Origin: Oceanicella sp. SM1341
Lineage (GTDB): Bacteria > Pseudomonadota > Alphaproteobacteria > Rhodobacterales > Rhodobacteraceae
DNA: 64,000 nt
NCBI RefSeq assembly: GCF_003448965.1
Contig: NZ_QRGC01000006.1
Coordinates: forward strand, 1-64,000
Direction of reading: 5' to 3'
The position numbers were made by a program, and so were the translations under genes. The notes under the pieces are model-generated. The model ran no database searches, had not been told where the DNA came from, and worked only from the letters and a program-made list of their open reading frames with translations. Shown here piece after piece: positions 28,503 to 36,584 of this stretch. Position 1 is the first letter of the stretch. Each line of letters starts with the position of its first letter.

Positions 28503-29965
28503 CCCGGCTCACCACGCTCTCCGGCCTGCCCGACACGGTCGGGCAGCCGGGCTACGACCGGGGCGCCCTGCGCCCCGGCATCGTGCATTTCGGCCTCGGC
28601 GCCTTCCACCGCGCCCACCAGGCCGTGGCCACCGAGGAGGCGCTGGCCGCCGCCGGCGGCGACTGGGGCATCACCGGGGTCAACCTGCGCTCGCGCGATA
28701 CCGAAGAGCGCATGGCGCCGCAGAACGGGCTCTACACCCTGCTGGTGCGCGGGCCGGAGGGCACCTCGGCCCGGGTGATCGGCTGCATCCTCGGCGTGAA
28801 GACCGCGCGCGACGATGCCGCCGCCGTGCTCGCCCTGCTGGAGGACCCCGGCACCCGCATCGTGAGCCTCACGGTCACCGAGAAGGCCTACGGGCGGGAT
28901 GCCGCCACCGGCGGGCTCGACCTAGCGCACCCCGCCATCGCCCATGACCTCGCACACCCCGAGGCGCCCTCGGGCGTGGTGGGCTTCCTCGTCGAGGGGC
29001 TGGCGCGGCGCCGGGCGGCGGGGCTGCCGCCCTTCACCCCGCTGTGCTGCGACAACCTCCCCGACAACGGCCATGTGCTGGAGCGGCTGGTGCTCGATTT
29101 CGCCCGCCTGCGCGACCCCGGCCTCGCGGAGTGGATCGCGGAGCACGTGCCCTTCCCCTCCACCATGGTCGACCGCATCACCCCCGCCGCCACCGAGGCG
29201 ACGCTGGCCGATGCCGCCGCCCTCACCGGCTTCGAGGATGCCGCGGCGATCGAGACCGAGCCCTTCACCCAATGGGTGATCGAGGACCGTTTCGCCGCCG
29301 GCCGCCCGGCCTGGGAAGCGGCCGAGGGCGTAATCTTCACCGATGACGTGGCGCCCTTCGAGAAGATGAAGCTGCGCATGCTCAACGGCAGCCATTCGCT
29401 CATCGCCTATGCCGGCGCGTTGGCCGGGCTGGAGCATGTCTTCGACGTGATGGAGGACCCGGCGCTCGCCCCCATGGTGCGCGCCCACATGGCGGCCGCC
29501 GCCGCCACGCTCGCCCCCCTGCCGGGCATGGATTACGCCGCCTATGCCGATGCGCTGGCGCTGCGTTTCTCCAACCGCGCCATCCGCCACCGCACCCTGC
29601 AGATCGCGATGGACGGCACCCAGAAGCTGCCGCAGCGGCTCACCTGGCCGGCGCTGGAAGCCCTGCGGGCCGGGCAGCCGCTGGAGAGCTTCGCCTTCGC
29701 CGTGGCGGCATGGATGCATTTCGCCGAGCGCGCCGTGGCCGGCGACCATGCGCTCGACGACCCCCGCGCCGCCGAGATCGCCGCCTGCGTGGCGGCCGCG
29801 GCCGACGGATCGGCCGAGGCCATGGTGGCGGCCCTCTCCGCTCTGCCCGGGCTGATGCCCGAGGACCTGCGCACGGAGCCGCGCTGGACCCGGGCCTGCG
29901 CCCGCGCCCTTGCCCGCCTGCGCAGCGAAGGGCCGCGCGCCGCCGCCCGGGCCGCGACGGCCTGA
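28499..29965 (+). CDS. uxuB: D-mannonate oxidoreductase / fructuronate reductase UxuB
   Basis: Interconverts D-fructuronate and D-mannonate with NAD(H). The 488-residue protein is of the polyol-specific long-chain (mannitol) dehydrogenase family: Rossmann start GIVHFGLGAFHRAHQA at about 26-41, VTEKAYG near 127, the DNLPDNG segment near 184, and the C-terminal domain motif KMKLRMLNGSHS near 290 with the catalytic Lys/Asn/His. Last gene of the operon; a GC hairpin follows. Confidence 0.94.
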   Translation: MTRLTTLSGLPDTVGQPGYDRGALRPGIVHFGLGAFHRAHQAVATEEALAAAGGDWGITGVNLRSRDTEERMAPQNGLYTLLVRGPEGTSARVIGCILGVKTARDDAAAVLALLEDPGTRIVSLTVTEKAYGRDAATGGLDLAHPAIAHDLAHPEAPSGVVGFLVEGLARRRAAGLPPFTPLCCDNLPDNGHVLERLVLDFARLRDPGLAEWIAEHVPFPSTMVDRITPAATEATLADAAALTGFEDAAAIETEPFTQWVIEDRFAAGRPAWEAAEGVIFTDDVAPFEKMKLRMLNGSHSLIAYAGALAGLEHVFDVMEDPALAPMVRAHMAAAAATLAPLPGMDYAAYADALALRFSNRAIRHRTLQIAMDGTQKLPQRLTWPALEALRAGQPLESFAFAVAAWMHFAERAVAGDHALDDPRAAEIAACVAAAADGSAEAMVAALSALPGLMPEDLRTEPRWTRACARALARLRSEGPRAAARAATA

Positions 29966-29971
29966 CCCGCC

Positions 29972-29995
29972 GGCCGGGGCGACCGCTCCCCGGCC
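29972..29995 (+). terminator. Possible terminator after uxuB
   Basis: An 8-bp GC stem (29972-29979 with 29988-29995) with an 8-base loop starts 6 bases after the uxuB stop. The following bases are CGATT, so the T-tract is poor; it may act with Rho or as a message-end stabiliser. Confidence 0.45.
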
Positions 29996-30280
29996 CGATT
30001 GCATGCATCCGGCCCAATTCCGGCTTGGGTTCATGTTGTGTGCGCCTGCGGTTGCACCTACCATGCAAGGACAGCCCCGGGCCTGCCCCGCCCGCCATCG
30101 CGCGGCCGGGGCAGGCGCCGGACACCCGTTTCCGATCCCGGCGGGCACCGCCCGCGCCGCCGCCATGCCAGACCCCCGCCTGCCTGAACGCCACCTGCCT
30201 GAACGCCACCTGCCTGAACGCTTGCCACGCCGGAGCGCCACCGGGGCCCGCCCGGCTCCAGCCAGAGGTTCCAGCACGCC
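29996..30280. other. Gap between uxuB and the globin gene
   Basis: The left half is less GC-rich and holds short inverted motifs (TTGCA/TGCAA around 30050-30065, an ATGCAT near 30003), which could be regulatory for the globin. The right part holds the 15-bp tandem repeat listed separately. No open frame with a believable product was found. Confidence 0.4.
30181..30220 (+). repeat. 15-bp tandem repeat upstream of the globin gene
   Basis: The unit TGCCTGAACGCCACC occurs at 30181-30195 and 30196-30210, followed by a partial third copy (first 10 bases). The array lies 60-100 bp before the globin ATG. Confidence 0.85.
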
Positions 30281-30697
30281 ATGACACCCGATCAGATCGC
30301 CCTCGTGCAGCAGAGTTTCGAGCGGATCTCGCCGCAGGCCGAGGCCGCCGGCGGAGTGTTCTACGATCGCGTCTTCGAGCTCGCCCCGCAGGTTCGCCCG
30401 CTGTTTCCCGATGACATGGCGGGGCAGAAAATGAAGCTGATCCAGATGCTTGCCATTGCGGTGAACGGGCTCACAGACCTGCCGCGCATCCTGCCCGCGG
30501 TCACCGCGCTCGGCCGCCGACACGCGGTCTACGGCGTGGAGGAGGCGCATTACGCCGTGGTGGGCCGGGCCCTGCTCGACACCCTGCAGGACATGCTCGG
30601 CGACAGCTTCACCCCCGAGACCCGCGCCGCCTGGACCGAGGCCTACGACCTGCTCGCCGGCGTGATGATCGAGGGCCAGCGCACCAGCGCCACCTGA
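30281..30697 (+). CDS. Single-domain bacterial globin
   Basis: A 138-residue globin of the Hmp/Vgb (flavohaemoglobin-type) group without the reductase domain. The proximal haem ligand is probably His81 (in RRHAVYGV); Tyr28 in FYDRVF fits the B10 position that hydrogen-bonds bound O2 or NO, and a Gln near residue 49-55 would be the distal residue. LFPDDM at about 41-46 follows the C helix. Roles in NO detoxification or oxygen supply are known for the family. It lies between two GntR-led operons and seems separately expressed. Confidence 0.9.
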   Translation: MTPDQIALVQQSFERISPQAEAAGGVFYDRVFELAPQVRPLFPDDMAGQKMKLIQMLAIAVNGLTDLPRILPAVTALGRRHAVYGVEEAHYAVVGRALLDTLQDMLGDSFTPETRAAWTEAYDLLAGVMIEGQRTSAT

Positions 30698-30805
30698 CGC
30701 CGCAAAACGCCACCGCCCGTTCCCCCGGCAGGCCTGCGCCTGTCCGCGCCCCTGTCCGCACAGGATTCGGGCAGCGACGCGCGGCTGCCTGCGCCTGCGG
30801 CAAAA

Positions 30806-30825
30806 TTCTGACTGACATGTCAGAA
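30806..30825 (+). promoter_or_regulatory. Palindromic operator before the second GntR gene
   Basis: TTCTGAC (30806-30812) and GTCAGAA (30819-30825) form a 7-bp inverted repeat; the centre also reads as the 12-bp palindrome CTGACATGTCAG (30812-30823). It lies 42 bp before the GntR ATG, where an autoregulatory site is expected. Confidence 0.6.
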
Positions 30826-30866
30826 AGGGGCTGGTCACATCTCAGGCGCGCGGCTAGCGTCGGGGC

Positions 30867-31682
30867 ATGTATGATCGCTCCTCGCCCTTCGTCGCCCGCC
30901 CCGCTGCCCCCGGCGCCCTGCCGGCGGCGGCCTCGAAATCCGAGTTCGCGGCCGACCGGCTGCGCGACGCCATCCTCACCTGCGCGCTCGCGCCCTCGGA
31001 GACCGTGAGCGAGCAGGAGCTCACCGAGCGCTTCGGGCTGAACCGCGCCGCCACACGCGCCGCGCTGGCCCGGCTGTCCGGCGAGGGGCTGGTGCTGGCC
31101 CTGCCGCGCCGCGGCTGGCAGGTGGCACCGGTGACGGCGGAGCTGATCGGCGGGCTGATCGCGGCGCGCCGGGCGCTGGAACCGGCGCTCGCCGCCCTGC
31201 CGCGCGACGCCGCGGCGGCTGCCGGGCTGCGCGGGCTCTGGGAAGTGTGCCGCGCACTGGCCGGGCGGGGCGATGCCGGCGCGCCGGAGGCCCTGCGCGG
31301 CTACGACCGCGAGCTGATGGGCCATCTCGCCGCCCCCGCCAGCCCGTGGATCCGCAACTGGCTGGCCCAGGCCTGGGACAATTCCGACCGCATGCTGCGC
31401 CATCTCGAGGCCGGCTCCGGCCTGCGCCACGCCCCGCCGGACCGCGGCGCGCTGGTGGCCGCGGCCGAGGCGGGAGACGCGGCGGCGCTCGCCTCCGAGC
31501 TTTCCGCCGGGCTCGACGCCTTCGAGGCTTTCGCCGGCCGCGCCCTGCTGGCCGGCGCCCTCGACGGCGCCGCGGCACCGGGAAAGAAGACCACCCCCAT
31601 GACGGACCCCAGCAGAACGGGGGCGCAGGACGCGCAACCCCGCAGGCCGTCACGCACCCAACAGGAAGGGAAGACCAGATGA
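30867..31682 (+). CDS. GntR-family regulator of the peptide/amide import operon
   Basis: A 271-residue regulator. The winged helix (about 25-95) contains VSEQELTERFGLNRAATRAALARL and the wing PRRGWQV. The C-terminal helical domain is FCD-like but lacks several of the metal-binding histidines, so it may sense its ligand without a metal. The last 35 residues are a polar, disordered-looking tail that contains the ribosome site of the next gene (AGGAAGGGAAG), and the stop overlaps the next ATG (ATGA). This direct fusion of regulator and transporter transcripts points to self-regulation. Confidence 0.88.
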   Translation: MYDRSSPFVARPAAPGALPAAASKSEFAADRLRDAILTCALAPSETVSEQELTERFGLNRAATRAALARLSGEGLVLALPRRGWQVAPVTAELIGGLIAARRALEPALAALPRDAAAAAGLRGLWEVCRALAGRGDAGAPEALRGYDRELMGHLAAPASPWIRNWLAQAWDNSDRMLRHLEAGSGLRHAPPDRGALVAAAEAGDAAALASELSAGLDAFEAFAGRALLAGALDGAAAPGKKTTPMTDPSRTGAQDAQPRRPSRTQQEGKTR

Positions 31683-33196
31683 AGAGACTTCGCAGCTTCG
31701 CCCCGCCCGTACTGGCCTCCACCGCGCTCGCGCTCTGCCTCGCCTTCACCCCGGCCGGCAGCGCCGCCGCCAAGGACCTGCTCACCATCGACCTGGTGAA
31801 CGAGCCCTCCTCGCTCGACCCGCAGGGCCAGTGGAACCCGGACAGCTACTACGTCTACCGCAACATCTTCGACAATCTCGTCACCCGCGACAACGAGGGC
31901 ACCATCGTGCCCGAGGTCGCCGCCTCCTGGCAGCGCCTGTCGGAGACGGAGATGGAATTCACCCTGCGCGACGACATCACCTTCCATGACGGCACGCCGC
32001 TCACCGCCGAGGACGTGGTGTTCACGGTGGAGCGCATCACCGACCCGGCCTTCGGCAGCCCGCAGCTCGGCCAGTTCAACAAGATCGTGAAGGCCGAGGC
32101 CACCGGCGAGTACACCGTGGTGCTCACCACCGACGGGCCCTACCCGGTGCTGCTGCCGCAGCTGGTGAAGCTCTCGATCATCCCGAAACACGTGGTGGAG
32201 GAGGTCGGCGACGACGCCTTCAACCTCGCCCCCGTCGGCTCCGGCCCCTACAGGTTCGAGGGCTGGGACCGCGGTGTGCAGGTGACCGTGACCCGCAACG
32301 ACGACTACTGGGGCACCAAGGGCGAATTCCCCACCGTGACCTTCCGCGCCGTGCCCGACGCCGCCACCCGGCTGGCGAACCTGCAGGCCGGCGCCGCCGA
32401 CCTGGTGGTGACCCTCGATTCCGACCAGGCGATGCAGCTTGAGAACTCCGCCACCGCCAAGCCCCTCATCGTGCAGACCGAGCGCGTGGGCTATTTCGCG
32501 CTCAACTCCACCAAGCCGCCGCTGGATGACGTGCGCATGCGCCGCGCCATCGCCGAGGCGATCGACAAGGAGGGCATCGCCGAGGGCATCCTCGCGGGGG
32601 GCGAGCGCGTGGTGGGCGAGATGGTCTCGCCGGCGCATTTCGGCTGGGTCGACGGGGTCGACCCCTTCCCCTACGACCCCGAGGCCGCCGAGGCCCTGAT
32701 CGCCGAGATCGGCGAGCCGGCGAAGACGCCGATGGAACTCGCCACCTCGCCGGTGTTCGACCAGCGCGTGGTGCAGGCCATCCAGCAGATGCTCACCGAC
32801 GTGGGGCTCAACGTCGAGATCCGGATGACCGACATGGCCACCTGGCTGAAGGACCAGCAGGTGGAGGACGCGGCCGCCCCCATGCTCACCTTCTCGCGCT
32901 GGTCCTGCGCCTGCCAGGACGCGGACGGCATCATGTTCCCGCTGCTGCACTCCTCCTCCGGCTGGTCGCGCTGGTCGTCTCCGGAAGTGGACGCGGCGCT
33001 GGAGGAAGGCCGCTCGGTGCTCGACGAGGACGCCCGCCTCGCAGCCTATTCGAAGGTGCATGACATCGTGAAGGAAGAGGTGCCGATCATCCCGCTCTAC
33101 CAGGCCGCCATCATCTACGGCGGCAACGCGAAGCTGGAATGGCAGCCCACCGCCAACGAAAGCATGTTCCTCAACCGCATGAGCTGGGCGGAATGA
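31679..33196 (+). CDS. ABC solute-binding protein, SBP_bac_5 (Dpp/Opp) family, copy 1
   Basis: A 505-residue periplasmic binding protein with a signal peptide of about 33 residues ending SAAAKD. Family 5 landmarks are present: LVNEPSSLDP near the mature start, FTLRDDITFHDGTPLTAEDVVF near residue 100, APVGSGPYRFE near 185, and the late EVPIIPLYQ segment. A CACQDADG stretch near residue 412 with two close cysteines is shared with the next gene. It and the downstream paralogue look about two-thirds identical by eye, and a stretch near 31791-31888 is almost identical in DNA to 33349-33446. The ligand is unknown; peptides, opines and glutathione are typical of the family. Confidence 0.93.
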   Translation: MKRLRSFAPPVLASTALALCLAFTPAGSAAAKDLLTIDLVNEPSSLDPQGQWNPDSYYVYRNIFDNLVTRDNEGTIVPEVAASWQRLSETEMEFTLRDDITFHDGTPLTAEDVVFTVERITDPAFGSPQLGQFNKIVKAEATGEYTVVLTTDGPYPVLLPQLVKLSIIPKHVVEEVGDDAFNLAPVGSGPYRFEGWDRGVQVTVTRNDDYWGTKGEFPTVTFRAVPDAATRLANLQAGAADLVVTLDSDQAMQLENSATAKPLIVQTERVGYFALNSTKPPLDDVRMRRAIAEAIDKEGIAEGILAGGERVVGEMVSPAHFGWVDGVDPFPYDPEAAEALIAEIGEPAKTPMELATSPVFDQRVVQAIQQMLTDVGLNVEIRMTDMATWLKDQQVEDAAAPMLTFSRWSCACQDADGIMFPLLHSSSGWSRWSSPEVDAALEEGRSVLDEDARLAAYSKVHDIVKEEVPIIPLYQAAIIYGGNAKLEWQPTANESMFLNRMSWAE

Positions 33197-33203
33197 CGCC
33201 CCC

Positions 33204-33224
33204 GGGGCGGCCCCGCGCCGCCCC
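33204..33224 (+). other. Intercistronic GC hairpin after binding protein copy 1
   Basis: An 8-bp GC stem (33204-33211 with 33217-33224) with a 5-base loop, no T-run. Like the hairpin after dctP, it sits just behind a binding-protein stop codon. Confidence 0.5.
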
Positions 33225-33251
33225 GCCGACCCCCACACGAGGTATCGCCCG

Positions 33252-34754
33252 ATGAAACGCCTGCTTGCCGCAACCGCCCTGGGCCTGATGGCCGCCCTCT
33301 CCTCGCCCGCGCTGGACGGCGCGCTGGCGAAGGAGCTCATCACCGTGGACCTGGTGAACGAGCCCTCCTCGCTCGACCCCCACAAGCAGTGGAACCCGGA
33401 CAGCTACTACGTCTACCGCAACATCTTCGACAATCTCGTCACCCGCTCCGACGAGGGCGAGATCATCCCGCAGGTGGCGAGCGCCTGGGAGCAGGTGTCG
33501 GACACGCAGGTGAAGTTCACCATCCGCGACGACATCACCTTCCATGACGGCACGAAGCTCACACCCGAGGACGTGGTGTTCTCGGTGAAGCGCATCACCG
33601 ACCCCGCTTTCGGCAGCCCGCAGCTCGGCCAGTTCAACAAGATCACCGGCGCCGAGGTGACCGGCGAGAACGAGGTGACGCTCACGACAGACGGCCCCTA
33701 CCCGGTGCTGCTCGCCCAGCTGGTGAAGCTCTCCGTGGTGCCGCAGCACGCGGTGGAGGAGATGGGTGACGACGCGTTCAACGCCGCCCCCGTGGGCTCC
33801 GGCCCCTACGCCTTCGAGGCCTGGAACCGCGGCGTGGACGTGACGCTCACCCGCAACGACGCCTACTGGGGCGACCAGGGCGCCTTCGCCGAGGCCCGCT
33901 TCCGCGCCGTGCCCGACGCCTCCACCCGCGTGGCCGACCTGCAGGCCGGTGCGGCGGATCTCGCGGTGTCGCTCAACTCCGACCTCGCGATGCAGATCGA
34001 GGGCGCGCCCGGCGTGAAGCCGCTCATCGCCCTCACCGAGCGCGTGGCCTACCTGGGCTTCAACACCCGCATCGCGCCGATGGACAATGCCGAGCTGCGC
34101 CGCGCCGTGGCCATGAGTGTCGACCGCGAGGGCATCGTGGAAGGCATCCTGGGCGGCAACGGTGCCGTGGTGGGGCAGATGCTCTCGCCCGCGCACGTGG
34201 GCTGGGCCGATGACATCGAGCCCATCCCCTACGACCCGGACATGGCGAAGGAGATCGTCGAAAGCCTGGGCGACGCGGCGACCGCCGAGATGAGCTTCGA
34301 CACCGCTCCGGTGTTCGACCAGCGCATCGTGCAGGCCATCCAGCAGATGCTGGCCGATATCGGCCTCAACGTGTCGATCAACATGATGGACATGGCGAGC
34401 TACCTCAAGAAGGCCCAGGGCCCGGAGGAGAGCCGCCCGATGTTCAGCTTCGGCCGCTGGTCCTGTGCCTGCCAGGACGCGGACGGCATCATGTACCCGC
34501 TGCTGCAGTCGCAGAGCAACTGGTCGCGCTACGCCAGCCCGGAGATGGACAAGCTGCTGGAAGACGGCCGCTCCACGCTCGACGAGGACGCCCGCCTCGC
34601 CGCCTACCACGCGGCCTCCGAGCTGGCGAAATCCGATGTCGCGCTGCTGCCGCTCTACCAGGTGGCCGCGGTCTACGGCGCGTCGGAGAAGCTGGACTGG
34701 ACCCCCACGGCCAACGAGAGCCTGTTCCTCAACCGCATGGGCTGGACCGAGTAA
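33252..34754 (+). CDS. ABC solute-binding protein, SBP_bac_5 family, copy 2
   Basis: A 500-residue paralogue of the preceding protein with its own signal peptide (about 26 residues). The same landmarks occur in the same order, including LVNEPSSLDP, ITFHDGTKLTPEDVVF, the SGPYAFE block and the CACQDADG stretch. Residues around the presumed pocket differ (for example the TERVAYLGFNT segment against TERVGYFALNS), so the two copies may capture related but different ligands for one permease. Followed 16 bp later by the permease genes with AGGAGAGAG. Confidence 0.93.
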   Translation: MKRLLAATALGLMAALSSPALDGALAKELITVDLVNEPSSLDPHKQWNPDSYYVYRNIFDNLVTRSDEGEIIPQVASAWEQVSDTQVKFTIRDDITFHDGTKLTPEDVVFSVKRITDPAFGSPQLGQFNKITGAEVTGENEVTLTTDGPYPVLLAQLVKLSVVPQHAVEEMGDDAFNAAPVGSGPYAFEAWNRGVDVTLTRNDAYWGDQGAFAEARFRAVPDASTRVADLQAGAADLAVSLNSDLAMQIEGAPGVKPLIALTERVAYLGFNTRIAPMDNAELRRAVAMSVDREGIVEGILGGNGAVVGQMLSPAHVGWADDIEPIPYDPDMAKEIVESLGDAATAEMSFDTAPVFDQRIVQAIQQMLADIGLNVSINMMDMASYLKKAQGPEESRPMFSFGRWSCACQDADGIMYPLLQSQSNWSRYASPEMDKLLEDGRSTLDEDARLAAYHAASELAKSDVALLPLYQVAAVYGASEKLDWTPTANESLFLNRMGWTE

Positions 34755-34770
34755 GGCCGGAGGAGAGAGC

Positions 34771-35697
34771 ATGGGACGCTATCTCGCAAGGCGCCTCGGG
34801 CAGGCCCTTGTCGCGCTCTTCGGGGTGATGACGCTGATCTTCTTCGTGCAGCGCCTGACCGGAGACCCGACCTACCTGCTGGTGCCCGAGACGGCGACCC
34901 AGGCCGACATCGAGGCCATGCGCGCCAGCCTCGGCCTCGACCGGCCGCTTCTGGTGCAATACGGCGCCTTCCTCGCCGACATGGCGCGGCTCGATTTCGG
35001 CCGCTCCTACATCCAGAACGTGCCGGTGATCGACATCATCGCCTCGCGGCTGCCCTACACGCTGCAGCTCGCCGGCGGCGCGCTGCTGGTGGCCTTCTTC
35101 ATCGGGGTGCCGCTGGGGGTGTGGATGGCGGTGCGTCGCGGCCATGCCGAGGCGAAGGGCTTCATGGGGCTCGTCCTTGCCGCGCAGTCGATGCCCACCT
35201 TCTGGTCGGGCATCCTGATGATCATGGTCTTCGCGGTGTGGAACCAGTGGCTGCCGCCCTCCGGGGCCGGGGGCTGGAAGAACCTCATCATGCCCTCGGT
35301 GGCGCTGGGGCTGCTGAGCATGGCCACCTTCGCCCGCGTGGCGCGCACCTCGGTGCTCGACGAACTGTCGAAGGATTACGTGCGCTCGGCCCGGGCGCGC
35401 GGGGTCACCACCGGACGGCTGGTGCGCCGGCACCTGCTGCGCAACGCCTCGATCCCGGTGATCTCCATCGCGGCGATGGAGGTCTCGCAGCTCCTCGCCG
35501 GGGCGGTGATCGTCGAGACGGTCTTCGCCTGGCCCGGGCTGGGGCTGCTCACCGTGCAATCCATCGTCAGCCGCGATTTCCTCGTGGTGCAGGGCGTGGT
35601 GCTGCTCGGTGCCTTCGTGACCATCCTGCTCAACTTCGCCGCCGACCTGCTCTACAGCCTGGTCGACCCGCGCATCCGCCTCGGGGGCACGTCATGA
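34771..35697 (+). CDS. ABC transporter permease, DppB type
   Basis: A 308-residue inner-membrane protein with about six hydrophobic segments and the long periplasmic loop after the first one that typifies DppB/OppB. The EAA loop that docks on the ATPase is visible as DYVRSARARGVTTGRLVRRH near residue 205. It overlaps the next gene by 4 bp (ATGA). Confidence 0.94.
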   Translation: MGRYLARRLGQALVALFGVMTLIFFVQRLTGDPTYLLVPETATQADIEAMRASLGLDRPLLVQYGAFLADMARLDFGRSYIQNVPVIDIIASRLPYTLQLAGGALLVAFFIGVPLGVWMAVRRGHAEAKGFMGLVLAAQSMPTFWSGILMIMVFAVWNQWLPPSGAGGWKNLIMPSVALGLLSMATFARVARTSVLDELSKDYVRSARARGVTTGRLVRRHLLRNASIPVISIAAMEVSQLLAGAVIVETVFAWPGLGLLTVQSIVSRDFLVVQGVVLLGAFVTILLNFAADLLYSLVDPRIRLGGTS

Positions 35698-36566
35698 GCG
35701 CCGCCGCACAGGGGCTGCGCGAGCGGCTCACCGGACGGCGCCGCGGCCCGGGCAGCCGCGCCGTGCTGCCCTTCCTCGCCATCTTCGCGGCCTTCGTGCT
35801 GATCGCGCTCCTCGCGCCGCTCATCGCCCCGAACGACCCCAACAGCCAGAACCTGATGGGCCGGCTGAAGGCGCCCGGGGTCACCGCGCGCAACATCACC
35901 TACTGGCTCGGCTCCGACGAGCTGGGCCGCGACCTCGTCTCGCGGCTGATCTGGGGGGCGCGCATCTCGCTCTCGGTCGCGGTGCTCTCGGTGGCGCTGT
36001 CGGGCGTGGTGGGCACGGTGCTGGGCATGGCGGCGGCCACCGCGCGCGGCTGGGTGGAGACCGTGATCATGCGGCTGGTGGACGTGTTCCTCTCCATCCC
36101 CGCCGTGCTGCTCGCCATCATCACAGTCGCGGTGCTGGGCCCCGGCTTCACCAACGTGGTGATCGTGCTCGCCCTCACCCGCTGGCCGCGCTATGCCCGC
36201 GTGGCCTACGGCCAGACCCTCTCGGTCGCCAACATGCCCTACGTGCGGCTGGCGCGCTTCATGGGGGCATCGATGCCGCGCATCCTGTTCATCCACATCC
36301 TGCCCAACATCATCGGCGCCATCACCGTGGTCGCCACGCTGGAATTCGGGCTGATGGTGCTGTTCGAGGCCGGGCTCTCCTTCCTCGGGCTCGGCGTGCA
36401 GCCGCCCACGGCAAGCTGGGGCGCCATGCTCTCGGTCGGGCGCAACTATGTCGGCTCGGCCTGGTGGATCTCGGCCTTCCCGGGCCTCTGCCTCTTCCTG
36501 CTCGTGCTCTCGGTGAACCTGATCGGCGACCACCTGCGCGACAGGCTCGACCCCAAGTCAAGATAA
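35694..36566 (+). CDS. ABC transporter permease, DppC type
   Basis: A 290-residue partner permease. The N-terminal OppC-specific segment (first hydrophobic helix at about 25-45, then the WLGSDELGRDL motif near 72-82) precedes five further segments; the EAA loop is PYVRLARFMGASMPRILFIH near residue 182. It forms the membrane pore with the DppB-type subunit. Confidence 0.94.
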   Translation: MSAAAQGLRERLTGRRRGPGSRAVLPFLAIFAAFVLIALLAPLIAPNDPNSQNLMGRLKAPGVTARNITYWLGSDELGRDLVSRLIWGARISLSVAVLSVALSGVVGTVLGMAAATARGWVETVIMRLVDVFLSIPAVLLAIITVAVLGPGFTNVVIVLALTRWPRYARVAYGQTLSVANMPYVRLARFMGASMPRILFIHILPNIIGAITVVATLEFGLMVLFEAGLSFLGLGVQPPTASWGAMLSVGRNYVGSAWWISAFPGLCLFLLVLSVNLIGDHLRDRLDPKSR

Positions 36567-36584
36567 GTCCGAAAGGCGTAAACC

